Positions 26,381 through 35,081 of a DNA stretch of 64,000 bases are shown here, one piece after another. Position 1 is the stretch's first letter. The number at the start of each line of letters is the position of its first letter. The translations under genes and the position numbers were made by a program. The stretch lies in assembly GCF_014280235.1 (NCBI RefSeq), contig NZ_CP047940.1, positions 186,001 through 250,000 of the forward strand, read 5' to 3'. Under the pieces are notes generated by a model, which was not told the origin of the DNA, made no database searches, and was given only the letters and a program-made list of their open reading frames with translations. Source of the DNA: Cyanobium sp. NS01. GTDB taxonomy: Bacteria; Cyanobacteriota; Cyanobacteriia; PCC-6307; Cyanobiaceae.

Positions 26381-26740
26381 CTATGTGACTGCACTGGCTC
26401 AGGCTCACGAGGCCTGCTTTCTGACAGAGCCGGAGTACAAGAACAAACAACCTGGCCTGAGCATTGAGCTGGCGGCGGCGGGAGTCACTGATCAGGCTCT
26501 GGTCAGGCTGCTGATTGCCGTTCCGCAAGCGAAAGAGGATGGCGGCCCAACACAGTAGACGTCAAGAAGCAGCACCTCCCACCAACCGCTACGGAGAAGA
26601 GGGCGTTGAAGGCCTCCAGATCGAGCTCAGCTGCCAGATCCAGCAAGAAGAACTCTAGGGGTTCTCCGGCAACCCGTCAACTGGCGATGCCGGCAGCAGC
26701 AGCGTCTGCTCGGGGTTCCAGGTACGGAAGGGCTAGGAGC
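26381..26740 (-). pseudogene. IS1182-family transposase remnant with internal deletion
   Basis: Minus-strand frames read 'FRTWNPEQTLLLPASPVDGL' then 'PENP', a shift, and 'LEFFLLDLAAELDLEAFNAL'. After a gap of unmatched residues comes 'NGNQQPDQSLISDSRRRQL' and 'LVLRLCQKAGLVSL'. These are the N-terminal landmarks of IS1182-type transposases (FRPWNPEQTLLLPPSP; FFLLDLAAELDL; TGNQQPDHSRISDFRRR; LCQKAGLV). About 40 residues between them are missing, a frameshift is present and the catalytic part is absent. A plus-strand frame over the same bases is a shadow. Confidence 0.8.
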
Positions 26741-26773
26741 CTGGGCGCGGATCTACGCGCGACAGGCTCCTAG
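26733..26773. repeat. Long hairpin beside the IS1182 remnant
   Basis: CTAGGAGCCTG (26733-26743) is perfectly complementary to CAGGCTCCTAG (26763-26773). Inside the 19-base loop GCGCG and CGCGC can pair again, giving a nearly continuous stem. There is no T-run on either side, so a simple terminator is unlikely. It overlaps the position where the transposase start codon would lie and may be a leftover structural end of the element. Confidence 0.55.
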
Positions 26774-26919
26774 TGGTGACTCGCGAGACCGCTTGCTAGA
26801 GTTTCCACAAAGAGCATCCCTCAGCTCGCCTACGCCTCACGAAAGTTTGACGCCTGTGCGCTAGCGGAGTGAGCTGCATAACACATGGCTCCTGCTAAGC
26901 CATTTCCCCTTCTTTGTGG

Positions 26920-27885
26920 ATGTACCCCCAACTCCTCCTGATTACCCAATTGCATCGCAGCGGGGGTACTTTATTTTCGCAGCTTTTAGATGGCCACTCT
27001 GGTATTCAGGCCCACCCGCACGAACTGTTCATCGGGAAGCCCCAGAAGTGGAATTGGCCCAAGCTAGCTAAACTCCTCAACTCACCTGAGCCACTCTTTG
27101 AATCGCTTCAGGAAGACAAGATTGCTGCCATCGGCAGGCAGGGTGTCTTTATCAAGCCAGGCAGCAATCTCGAGGCTGGCAAGCAAGATGTTTCGTTTAC
27201 CTACAGTCTCACGGAGCACCGCCAACGGTTCGTAGAGCTCTACTCCAAAGCTCCAGTGAAGACGCAGCGCTTTGCCATCCAGATCTATTTCCATACTTTC
27301 TTCGCCTCATGGCCTGAGCATCACAGCTCGGGCCATGAGCGTTATATGTCTTGCTTTTTGCCTCACCTCATCCTGCATTCCGATTCCCTGCAGCGATTAT
27401 TCGCTGATTTTCCGGACGTCATGTTGGTGAGTCTCCTGAGGCGTCCAGACTCCTGGATCGCCTCTCTAGTGAATCATATTTCACTCAGCCTTGCTGATAC
27501 TGAGACTGTACAGAAGCATCTTGAGCGTTGGCGGTTCTCTGTCAAAGCCATCCTGTCTTTGCATCGGAATCCAGCCACCTATAGCTTCACCACCACCTAC
27601 GAAGCTCTCGTATCTGATCCCAGAGTAGAGCTTCAACGCTTCTGCGCCTTGGCTGGCCTTCCCTTTGAACCCATCATGCTCACTCCAACGGTCGGCGGAT
27701 GTCCCGTGCTGCCCAATTCCAGTTACAGCCGCGCTGAACACGGAGTGAACCAAGCTTCCCTGCGGCCACAGCAGCCCATGCCAACCTCTGTCCAGCAGAT
27801 CCTGCAGGAAGTCTACCTTCCGGTCTATGTCCAAGCCGTCACCCAGCTCGGCATGGATCCCTTAGACCTCGACCTTGCCTCCTGA
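26920..27885 (+). CDS. Sulfotransferase-like protein
   Basis: About 321 residues from ATG 26920 ('MYPQLLLITQLHRSGGTLFS'); a TTG two codons upstream is less likely. 'LHRSGGTLFSQLLDGH' is the 5'-phosphosulfate loop, and 'VMLVSLLRRPDSWIASLVNH' is the 3'-phosphate strand with Arg and Ser. 'FTTTYEALVSDPRVELQRFC' matches the 'xxYExLxxxPxxxxxxL' motif of the family. It is 5 bp upstream of the sialidase-like gene and heads a six-gene run (26920-32714) of coupled or overlapping genes. Substrate unknown. Confidence 0.75.
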   Translation: MYPQLLLITQLHRSGGTLFSQLLDGHSGIQAHPHELFIGKPQKWNWPKLAKLLNSPEPLFESLQEDKIAAIGRQGVFIKPGSNLEAGKQDVSFTYSLTEHRQRFVELYSKAPVKTQRFAIQIYFHTFFASWPEHHSSGHERYMSCFLPHLILHSDSLQRLFADFPDVMLVSLLRRPDSWIASLVNHISLSLADTETVQKHLERWRFSVKAILSLHRNPATYSFTTTYEALVSDPRVELQRFCALAGLPFEPIMLTPTVGGCPVLPNSSYSRAEHGVNQASLRPQQPMPTSVQQILQEVYLPVYVQAVTQLGMDPLDLDLAS

Positions 27886-27890
27886 CTCGC

Positions 27891-29057
27891 TTGGAGCATC
27901 CTCGAGTCCATGATCTCAACGCTCGTTTGAGCTGGGGTCGTCTTTATCGTTCGCCTTTCGTCTCGGGATTGTGGGCCCTGCTCGAGCCAGCTGGTCTCCA
28001 GAACCACGCAGCTCAGCTGGCCTGGCTTACCCCTGGCACCCTGGCCTGCGTCTGGATGGCGGGAGATCGAGAAGGAACTGCGGGAATGAGCGTCTACCTC
28101 TCCGTCCTCCGTCCTCGATCATCCTCGTGGAGTTCTCCTCGGCTGATTTCCCAGGATCCCATCCGTTCAGAACAGAATCCTCTGCTGTTCATAGCCGAGG
28201 GGCAACTGAGGCTGATTCATACCGCCCAGCATTGCCGCAGGCCTTCTGATCCCGCAGAGCCTGATCGTCCCTTCTCCATGCAGTGGACGGCGAGCCTGCG
28301 CGTTCAGTCGCGCGCCCCCCGCGGCCGTCGCTGGTGCCCGGCCGCCGATCTCATCGATCAGCCCGCCTTCTGCCGCCATCAGCCCCATCGCCGCCCCGAT
28401 GGGCGCTGGCTGCTGCCGATCTACCGTTGCCTGGAGCAGGGCCAGGCCTTCGGCTCTGATCTCTCCGAGGTGCTCCTGTTGGAGCCGGATGGCCGGTTCA
28501 GCGGCACTGTCGTGCCCGTACCCGAAAGCACCGGCCGGGTGCATGGATCGATCGTGGCCAGTGCCGATGGAGCCTCCCTGCTTCAGTTCTTCCGCAGCCG
28601 GCTGGCCGATCGCATCTACTGCTCCAGGAGCACGGCCGATGGCCTGTGCTGGAGCGCACCCCAACCCACCAGCCTGCCCAACAACAACAGCTCGATTCAG
28701 GCCCTGCGGCTTGCCAGCGGCCGGCTGGCGATGATCTTCAACCGTTGCTCGGAGGAAACGGAGCCGGCAGCGCCGGAGCGCTGGGGGCAAGCGCGATGGG
28801 GATGCCCACGCTGGCCACTCACTGTGGCTCTCAGCAACGACGACGGCCACAGCTGGCCCTGGATGCGGGATATCGACTGCGGTGAGGGTTTCTGTGGCGA
28901 GGCCAACCGGCTCTGTAATACAAATGCAGCCTACCCAACGATTGTGGAGGGCCAGCCAGGCGAACTCCACATCGCCTATTCCTGGGGCGATCGGTTTGCC
29001 ATCCGCTACCTGTGCCTCTCCGAGCAGGCGATCCTCGGCGTGCAGGAGCCTGCATGA
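27891..29057 (+). CDS. Sialidase-like (BNR-type six-bladed propeller) protein
   Basis: 388 residues without a clear signal peptide. It resembles the bacterial exo-alpha-sialidase-like family: 'PDGRWLLPIYRCLEQGQAFG', 'GRVHGSIVASADGASLLQFF', 'NNNSSIQALRLASGRLAMIF', 'LTVALSNDDGHSWPW' (Asp-box-like) and 'AAYPTIVEGQPGELHIAYSW'. In true sialidases an Arg triad binds the carboxylate and a Tyr/Glu pair is catalytic; I cannot assign these confidently. The position among sulfotransferases and glycosyltransferases suggests a glycan-trimming or glycan-binding role. The start used is TTG 27891, and it ends as ATGA with the next gene. Confidence 0.68.
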   Translation: MEHPRVHDLNARLSWGRLYRSPFVSGLWALLEPAGLQNHAAQLAWLTPGTLACVWMAGDREGTAGMSVYLSVLRPRSSSWSSPRLISQDPIRSEQNPLLFIAEGQLRLIHTAQHCRRPSDPAEPDRPFSMQWTASLRVQSRAPRGRRWCPAADLIDQPAFCRHQPHRRPDGRWLLPIYRCLEQGQAFGSDLSEVLLLEPDGRFSGTVVPVPESTGRVHGSIVASADGASLLQFFRSRLADRIYCSRSTADGLCWSAPQPTSLPNNNSSIQALRLASGRLAMIFNRCSEETEPAAPERWGQARWGCPRWPLTVALSNDDGHSWPWMRDIDCGEGFCGEANRLCNTNAAYPTIVEGQPGELHIAYSWGDRFAIRYLCLSEQAILGVQEPA

Positions 29058-30553
29058 ACTTCCTGTCCAGGTCCTCCGAAGGGGTGTTGCTGGTGGCCAC
29101 AGGGCGCCGCCACCGTAACGAAGCCATCACAGCCGTTCCCCGGATCCGCCCCTGGCTCGGGGGCAGACCGCTGTGGCTGCTGACCGACAAACCCGCTCGC
29201 GTTCCGGCGGCTGCCTTCGATCGGGTCATGCCCCATCCCGATCCGCGCCGGACCTATCGCGACAAGATCACGGCCCTCCTCCGGCTGCCCTTTCGTCGCA
29301 CCCTCTTCCTCGACAGCGACGTTGAGCTGCTGGCCCCGCTTGACGATGTGTTCAAGCTGCTGGACGTGGTGGACCTGGTGGGATGCCATGCTCCGGTGCG
29401 CAGTTTCCAGTGGCGTGATCCCCAGGTGCCTGAGGGTGTCTGTGAGCTCAACAGCGGCGTTCTGGCCCTCCGCAGCGGACGGGCCCAGCACCGACTGGTG
29501 CGACGCTGGCTCACCACCTACGATGAAGTAGGCGTGGAGGTTGACCAGGCCGCCCTGCGTTCAGCTCTCTGGTGGGCCATGCAGCGCGGCCTGCGCAGCT
29601 GGGTGCTACCACCGGAATACAACCTGCGCACCACCAAACCCTGGATCGCCGGCGCGGGAATGGCCGTGAAGGTGGTGCATGGCCGCATCCCTGACAGCAT
29701 GCGCGCGCCCCTCGCCGGCTATCTCAACAAAGACCCCAGCCGCTTCCGGGCCAGCAGCGCCTTCCCCACTGGCCAGAACACCGCTGTGGCGCCCTGGCCC
29801 CCAGTTGCCCCCCAGCGCCTCTTTGTCCTCGGGGCCGGGCGCAGCGGCACCAGCCTCCTGGCGGGGCTGTTCCGGAGGAGCGGCCTGTTCATGGGTGAGG
29901 CCTCCCCCTACAAACCCCGTGCGGCCAACCCCTTGGGCTTCTTTGAAGACAGGGAAGTGAACGCCATCAATGAAGACCTCCTGGGCCCGCTGGTGCCCCC
30001 ACCGCTTGGGGAAGGGCAACGTTGGCTGGCAAGCCTGCCCAGCTCGGCCCGGGTGGCGATCACGCCCGAGCTACGTCGCCGCATCCGCACGCTCCTGTCA
30101 CGCGGCCCCTTCTGCTTCAAGGATCCTCGCTTCTGCTACACCCTGGATGCTTGGATCCAGGAGCTCCCGGAGCAGGAGCGTGATCAGGTGCAGTGTCTCT
30201 GTGTGTTTCGCCATCCCTCGGTGGTGGTGGCGAGCATATTGAAGGAAATTGGCTCGGCCCCCTATCTCGAGGGTCTGCAGCTCACCGCAGAGCAGGTCCT
30301 GCAGGTCTGGGAGGCCCACTACCAGGCCGTGCTCAAGCGACAACGGAGCCAGGGGCGGTGGCTGTTCATCCACTACGAGGAGTTGCTGCAGCCCACGGGG
30401 CTGGCTCGGCTGGAGGCCTTCACGGGCCTGGAGCTCGACCACAGCATCGTTGACCTCAGCCTGCGTCGCAGTGAAGCCCATATTGAGGCCACGCCGACTT
30501 CCCTGAGGTTGTACCGAACCCTGCTGGATCTGGCCAAGTGCGAAGAGCCATGA
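29054..30553 (+). CDS. Bifunctional glycosyltransferase (GT8-like)-sulfotransferase fusion
   Basis: 499 residues from ATG 29054. Residues 1-250 read as a GT-A enzyme: 'TYRDKITALLRLPFRRTLFL' leads into 'DSDVELL', the metal-binding DxD, then 'CELNSGVLALRSGRA' and 'VEVDQAALRSALWW', as in GT8-type enzymes. Residues about 255-499 are a sulfotransferase: P-loop 'LFVLGAGRSGTSLLAGLF', 'NPLGFFEDREVNAINE', 'CLCVFRHPSVVVASILKE' and 'WLFIHYEELLQP'. One chain could thus add a sugar and sulfate it or its neighbour. It overlaps the previous and next genes by 4 bp each (ATGA). Confidence 0.82.
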   Translation: MNFLSRSSEGVLLVATGRRHRNEAITAVPRIRPWLGGRPLWLLTDKPARVPAAAFDRVMPHPDPRRTYRDKITALLRLPFRRTLFLDSDVELLAPLDDVFKLLDVVDLVGCHAPVRSFQWRDPQVPEGVCELNSGVLALRSGRAQHRLVRRWLTTYDEVGVEVDQAALRSALWWAMQRGLRSWVLPPEYNLRTTKPWIAGAGMAVKVVHGRIPDSMRAPLAGYLNKDPSRFRASSAFPTGQNTAVAPWPPVAPQRLFVLGAGRSGTSLLAGLFRRSGLFMGEASPYKPRAANPLGFFEDREVNAINEDLLGPLVPPPLGEGQRWLASLPSSARVAITPELRRRIRTLLSRGPFCFKDPRFCYTLDAWIQELPEQERDQVQCLCVFRHPSVVVASILKEIGSAPYLEGLQLTAEQVLQVWEAHYQAVLKRQRSQGRWLFIHYEELLQPTGLARLEAFTGLELDHSIVDLSLRRSEAHIEATPTSLRLYRTLLDLAKCEEP

Positions 30554-31188
30554 GCCGAGCCAAAGTGTTTGGCATCGGCCTGAACAAGACCGGCACCACA
30601 ACGCTGGGGGTCTGTCTCAGCCGCCTTGGGTATCGGCACTGCAGCTTCGATCTCAGCCTGCTGGAGCAAGTTCGTCATGGTGACTTGAAAGGATTGCGAG
30701 CTGTGGTGGATCGTCACGACTCCTTCGAAGACTGGCCCTACCCGATGGTGTTCGAGCAGCTCGACCACCTCTATCCAGGCAGTCGGTTCATCCTCACCAG
30801 GCGACGCTCAGCACGGGCTTGGCTTCGAAGCCTCCAGGAGCACAGCCTGCGCACCGATCCCGCCATCGGCTCCCGCTCCCGCACCCTGGCCTACGGCTGG
30901 CCCTATCCCCAGCTGAATCCACGTGCCCACCTGAGCCTCTATCGGGCCCACCTCCTCCGGGTGCGTCATTACTTTCGGCAGCGTCCCCAAGACCTGCTGG
31001 AGGTGTGCTGGGAGGAGCAGGCCAGCTGGGCTCCACTCTGCTCCTTTCTCGGGCAGCCACTGCCGGGGGTACCGTTTCCGCACGCCAACCCTGGCTGCTG
31101 CGGCAGTAGGCAGCGACTGCTGCATAATCAAGAGTTAATCCGTCGGGGATTTGACGATGCGCTTGGTGATGACGTTGCTCTGCCGTGA
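30550..31188 (+). CDS. Sulfotransferase-like protein
   Basis: 212 residues from ATG 30550, which overlaps the preceding TGA. 'VFGIGLNKTGTTTLGVCLSR' is the P-loop of the 'GxxKTGTTxL' sulfotransferase subfamily, followed by 'LGYRHCSFDLSLL'. 'SRFILTRRRSARAWLRSLQE' is the 3'-phosphate motif (TRR..W..S). 'LLEVCWEEQASWAPLCSFLG' is the family's C-terminal motif, and 'PGVPFPHANP' is typical. It is one of eight sulfotransferase genes in the island. Confidence 0.8.
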   Translation: MSRAKVFGIGLNKTGTTTLGVCLSRLGYRHCSFDLSLLEQVRHGDLKGLRAVVDRHDSFEDWPYPMVFEQLDHLYPGSRFILTRRRSARAWLRSLQEHSLRTDPAIGSRSRTLAYGWPYPQLNPRAHLSLYRAHLLRVRHYFRQRPQDLLEVCWEEQASWAPLCSFLGQPLPGVPFPHANPGCCGSRQRLLHNQELIRRGFDDALGDDVALP

Positions 31189-32005
31189 CGAAGTCGATAT
31201 CATTGCCAGCACTATCCGGTTTCACCTTGATCATGGTGTCGATCATCTGATCATCACTGATAATGGCTCCGTAGATGGCACGCTAGAGACTTTGCAGGGG
31301 TTTCTACCTAGCGGGAGAATGACTCTGCTTCAGGAACCTCGACATGACCACAACCAGGCCGTGTGGGTCACCCGGATGGCCCGCATGGCCGCCACAGAGT
31401 TGAATGCCGATTGGCTGATTCATGGCGACGCTGACGAATTCTGGTGGCCAGCCTGCGGGAATCTAAAGGCGGAATTGCAATGCGTACCAGCCGAATGGAA
31501 TGCTGTGCACATTGAACGCCGTAATTTCCTGCCTCCACCTCAGCGAGCAGACAGCGCCGAACCAGTTCCATTCTACAAGCTTCAGCTAATCCGGGAGCGC
31601 CAGTCTCTGAACTCCCAGGGATTGCCCTTGCCAGGCAAGGTGTGTCACCGTGCCCACCCTGAGGCGGAAGTCAGTGACGGCAATCATAGCGTTAGCCTTG
31701 CTGGAGAGTTTGTACATGCGCCGTTAGTCAAAGACATCGAGATCTTGCACTTTCCCACTCGTAGCTACGATCAGTTCGCCCGCAAGATTCGCCAGGGCAC
31801 CGAAGCACTAATGCGCAATACCCGTATTGCCGTGGAAGTAGGAAGCACTTGGCGCCACGTTTACGAGGAATACCTACAGCGAGGTCGCCTAGAGGATTAT
31901 TATCATAAGCTGCAGATGTGCCAACAGGATCGGGAGGCCCTCTTAAGCACTGGTGCTCTGATTGTCGACGATCGCTTGTGTCGGGCTCTCCAACGTGACC
32001 GCTGA
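31157..32005 (+). CDS. Glycosyltransferase, GT2-like (GT-A fold)
   Basis: About 282 residues from ATG 31157. 'LLCRDEVDIIASTIRFHLDH' and 'LIITDNGSVDGTLETLQGF' are the N-terminal nucleotide-binding motifs of the Glyco_tranf_2_4 group, and 'DWLIHGDADEFWWP' contains the metal-binding DADE. 'VLHFPTRSYDQFARKI'-type wording near residue 195 ('LHFPTRSYDQFARKIRQGTE') is usual in this group. The start lies within the last 32 bases of the upstream sulfotransferase gene. Here base composition drops again to the low-GC type. Confidence 0.82.
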   Translation: MRLVMTLLCRDEVDIIASTIRFHLDHGVDHLIITDNGSVDGTLETLQGFLPSGRMTLLQEPRHDHNQAVWVTRMARMAATELNADWLIHGDADEFWWPACGNLKAELQCVPAEWNAVHIERRNFLPPPQRADSAEPVPFYKLQLIRERQSLNSQGLPLPGKVCHRAHPEAEVSDGNHSVSLAGEFVHAPLVKDIEILHFPTRSYDQFARKIRQGTEALMRNTRIAVEVGSTWRHVYEEYLQRGRLEDYYHKLQMCQQDREALLSTGALIVDDRLCRALQRDR

Positions 32006-32714
32006 ATCGCGAGCCATTGCCAAAGTGGCCGTAATCACCCCTTACCACCGCGAGGGCTTGGAGCTATTAGAGCAGTGCCACCGTAGCGTGAAAGCCCAAA
32101 CCATGGCCTGCCGGCATGTGCTGGTGGCCGATGGACATCCGCAGCCTGAACTGCAGGACTGGGGAATCGATCATGTGTTGCTGCCCACCAGCCATGACGA
32201 CATCGGCTCCACGCCGCGGCTGATCGGCAGCTATCACGCCATCGGGCTTGGTGTGGATGCCGTGGCGTTCCTGGATGCCGATAATTGGTATGAGCCCCAT
32301 CACATCGAGCAGATGATGGTTTGCCGTGAGCAGAGTGGTGCTGCCTTTGTGTCGTCATCTCGCCTGCTGTGCAGATTGGACGGATCGCCCATTGGTCCTT
32401 GTCCCATCACGGATCCTGACTGCTTCATCGATACCAGTTGCATGCTTTTCGGCCGTGAGGCATTTCATCTCCTACATCACTGGGCTCTGATGCCACCCTA
32501 CGCTCACTTGATTGGAGACCGCGTGATGCTTCATCATGTTCGTGAATCTGGCCTTATCCGGCACCATCTCAATGATCCCAGTGTGTGCTATCGCTGCGGC
32601 AAGGAGGGCCTCTACCGTCAAATGGGTGAGGTGATCCCACCGGGCGTGCAACCAATGCCCAACTATGAAGCTGCCTTTCGCCAATGGCAGCAGGACGGCT
32701 ACCCCCCTCTTTAA
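31995..32714 (+). CDS. Glycosyltransferase, GT2-like
   Basis: About 239 residues if GTG 31995 is the start ('TAESRAIAKVAVITPYHRE'), overlapping the previous gene by 11 bp. 'VAVITPYHREGLELLEQCHR' and 'HVLVADGHPQP' form the N-terminal Rossmann-like motifs. 'VDAVAFLDADNWYEPHHIEQ' holds the DAD metal site, and 'CYRCGKEGLYRQMGEVIPPG' is near the C-terminus. It is a small GT-A enzyme for surface-glycan assembly; donor and acceptor unknown. Confidence 0.8.
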   Translation: MTAESRAIAKVAVITPYHREGLELLEQCHRSVKAQTMACRHVLVADGHPQPELQDWGIDHVLLPTSHDDIGSTPRLIGSYHAIGLGVDAVAFLDADNWYEPHHIEQMMVCREQSGAAFVSSSRLLCRLDGSPIGPCPITDPDCFIDTSCMLFGREAFHLLHHWALMPPYAHLIGDRVMLHHVRESGLIRHHLNDPSVCYRCGKEGLYRQMGEVIPPGVQPMPNYEAAFRQWQQDGYPPL

Positions 32715-32846
32715 GCCAGATCAATACAGCGCGCCCAGGATGGGGACGGTTGAGCTCAACAGTTGAGTCACAATTCTTTAGGGACTGGTCTTTCGTAGTC
32801 AATGCCCCCATGAGGCTAAACTGGAGCAAAGGATGAGGGACTACTG

Positions 32847-33605
32847 ATGCATGCACCCGCGATTCCCCAGAAGACCCTGGGATTTCTTGACGAAGTCGCT
32901 GCTTTCTCCCAACAGAAATTAGAAGGCTCCACACGTAATCGCGAGCCATTCCCCCACCTGTATTTACCAAAGCTCCTGCCCAAAGCTTTCTTTGAAGAAC
33001 TTTGCAGACTCTATCCAACCTCGGAGTGCATGGAGTCAATGCCTGCCCGCCGTACAGGCAATCCCTATGCTCATAAGTATCGACGCCTGCTGAATCTCAA
33101 CGACGAGACGTTGTCTGCACTGACTCCCGAGCAAAGCCGATTCTGGGCATTCTTTTTGCAGTTCGCAGAACGAATTGGGCCTTCGATGCTTGCGGCACTA
33201 CCAAAGCCATCGGCCGACCATAAGTACCTCACCATTCCCGAGCATGGCCTGAAGACAAGAGTTGATCTATGGGCTGACCACGGAGGCTACCAAATTTCGC
33301 CCCACACCGACGCGCCACACAAACTGGCAACTTTTTTGCTGTATTGTTCTCCGAATCCAGAACTTGCTCGAGAAGGCACTTCAATATTTGTTCCACGGAG
33401 CACGGATTTGCGCTGTTGGTCTGGGAAACAATGGCCTTTAGACGAATTTCACGAGGTTTTTCGAGCTCACTATGGCGCCAATTGTTTGTTTGGATTTCGC
33501 AAGACTGATCGCTCATTTCATGGCAAATATCCTGTTGCTATCTCAACTCTAGAACGCCGCACCATTGCGATCACTGTTCAGGTGAAAGAGGGCTACGTTG
33601 CCTAA
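32847..33605 (+). CDS. 2-oxoglutarate/Fe(II) oxygenase-like protein
   Basis: 252 residues. 'FPHLYLPKLLPKAFFEELCR' is the common opening of the 2OG-Fe(II) (prolyl 4-hydroxylase-like) superfamily found in polysaccharide clusters. 'GGYQISPHTDAPHKLATFLL' supplies the HxD pair of the facial triad, and 'GFRKTDRSFHGKYPV' supplies the distal His. Arg lies in the following strand ('LERRTIAITVQV'). Predicted to hydroxylate or oxidise a sugar, lipid or peptide; substrate unknown. About 130 bp of non-coding DNA precede it, so it may open a new transcript covering the next three genes. Confidence 0.75.
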   Translation: MHAPAIPQKTLGFLDEVAAFSQQKLEGSTRNREPFPHLYLPKLLPKAFFEELCRLYPTSECMESMPARRTGNPYAHKYRRLLNLNDETLSALTPEQSRFWAFFLQFAERIGPSMLAALPKPSADHKYLTIPEHGLKTRVDLWADHGGYQISPHTDAPHKLATFLLYCSPNPELAREGTSIFVPRSTDLRCWSGKQWPLDEFHEVFRAHYGANCLFGFRKTDRSFHGKYPVAISTLERRTIAITVQVKEGYVA

Positions 33606-33628
33606 GGCCATTCAGGCACGAACCGCTC

Positions 33629-34453
33629 TTGTCATCTCAGCCGGCCCCAGCCAACGTTAGTTTCATTGTTCCAGTTCGTAACCGTGCGGCCTTGCTGCGC
33701 ACAGCGCTTGCGAGCTGTGTTTCTCAGTCGATCGAGTCTTGGGAAGCCATTATTCTTGATGATCATAGTGATGAAGATATTGAGGGTGTTGTTGCATCAT
33801 TCAATGATTCCCGTATCCGCTACCAACGGCAGGATTCAGGTTGCTCCGGAGTTGCTGCCGCACGCGAGGCTGCAATCCGGGTTGCACACAGCGATGTATT
33901 CATCACTCTCGATGCCGACGACATCAACCATCCTCACCGCGCCCATCGTTGTGCCGAACTGCTGGCATTAACCTGTCCCCGACTTATCTATACGCGTGTG
34001 CGCTTCTTCGACCACAAGACAGGCAGCAATCGGCCGAAACCAGTCTTTCAGCCCTTTTGCGCTCAACTCTTCCGCTACTTTAATTTCATTACCAACCCCG
34101 GCACAGCCTTTAACCGCTCTGCATATGAAGCCGCAGGAGGCTACTACGACCATCACTTGTGTGTTGCCGAAGATTATGATCTCTATCTCCGGATGTCCAA
34201 GGCGGGCGTGCAGATACTTGGTCTAGATGAGGAGCATGTGAGCTATCGCAAAGGATCCGGCTCTACGACGGAAGGGCAGAGGGAAGAGATCCGAAAAGCA
34301 TTGGAATCAATTCGTGCCAAGCATGTGTTGCCGCCCTTTTCGTTTGAATCCGTGATGCAGCTCTACGCCCTGCCAGAACTCGCTCAGACTATGCTGGACA
34401 ACCCCACCACGAAAGCGCTTTGGAGCGATGACCGCTGGCAACCAGACATCTGA
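33629..34453 (+). CDS. Glycosyltransferase family 2
   Basis: 274 residues. 'VSFIVPVRNRAALLRTALAS' and 'WEAIILDDHSDEDIEGVV' are the GT2 nucleotide-binding motifs; 'VFITLDADDINHPHRAHRCA' has the DAD(D) metal site. 'NFITNPGTAFNRSAYEAAGG' and 'VAEDYDLYLRMSKAG' (ED, catalytic base region) complete the fold. The start appears to be TTG 33629. The 3' end overlaps the next gene by 26 bp. Confidence 0.9.
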   Translation: MSSQPAPANVSFIVPVRNRAALLRTALASCVSQSIESWEAIILDDHSDEDIEGVVASFNDSRIRYQRQDSGCSGVAAAREAAIRVAHSDVFITLDADDINHPHRAHRCAELLALTCPRLIYTRVRFFDHKTGSNRPKPVFQPFCAQLFRYFNFITNPGTAFNRSAYEAAGGYYDHHLCVAEDYDLYLRMSKAGVQILGLDEEHVSYRKGSGSTTEGQREEIRKALESIRAKHVLPPFSFESVMQLYALPELAQTMLDNPTTKALWSDDRWQPDI

Positions 34454-35078
34454 TCCAGCCACTCCCAGGATATTTCTGATTGGCTTCAACAAGTGCGGCA
34501 CCACATCGTTTCATAATTTCTTTCTTGCCAACGGCTTATCCTCGGTGCATTGGCGAGCCAATACCTTGGCGATGACAATCCATCGCCACCTCCAGCAGGA
34601 CCACTGGCCTGTGTTAGACGGACTCGACCACTGGACGGCATACACAGATATGATTTGTCTTCCTGGAACACCTTGGAATCATTCCAATAGTTTTGAGCAG
34701 CCGGTCATTGAGGCTTGTCGATACTTTCGTGAGCTGCATTCATCCTATCCGAATAGCTTATTTATCCTCAATAGTCGCGATCCCGAGCGATGGGTTGAAT
34801 CTCGCCTTCGGCATGATGATGGTCGTTTTGCCCAGGCCTATTTGGAGGCGATAAGGCATGAAGGTATTGACGACAAATCTGCGCTTTGTGAGCGCTGGCT
34901 TAACGACTGGGATAATCACCATTCCGACGTACTTGGCTATTTCGCGACGATTGCCACGGATCAGTTTCTTTTCTTTCAGCTTGGTAGTACGCCCCCGAGC
35001 GAGTTAGCAAGTTTTTTGGGTCGTTATTTCTCCTTACCATCTCCTCAGTTCCCCCATCATCACAAGTCGCCTGTATAG
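34428..35078 (+). CDS. Sulfotransferase-like protein
   Basis: 216 residues. 'RIFLIGFNKCGTTSFHNFFL' is a 5'-phosphosulfate loop with Lys-Cys-Gly-Thr-Thr. 'SLFILNSRDPERWVESRLRH' is the 3'-phosphate motif (SRDPERW..S). 'DQFLFFQLGSTPPSELASFL' is at the position of the family's C-terminal motif. It is similar in size and layout to the gene at 30550-31188. It probably sulfates the same surface material; target unknown. Confidence 0.78.
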   Translation: MTAGNQTSDPATPRIFLIGFNKCGTTSFHNFFLANGLSSVHWRANTLAMTIHRHLQQDHWPVLDGLDHWTAYTDMICLPGTPWNHSNSFEQPVIEACRYFRELHSSYPNSLFILNSRDPERWVESRLRHDDGRFAQAYLEAIRHEGIDDKSALCERWLNDWDNHHSDVLGYFATIATDQFLFFQLGSTPPSELASFLGRYFSLPSPQFPHHHKSPV

Positions 35079-35081
35079 TCC

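Noticed and set aside
26286-26558. 90-codon plus-strand frame upstream of the sulfotransferase
   Set aside because: The same bases read on the minus strand as IS1182 transposase, so the frame is a shadow of a dead element.
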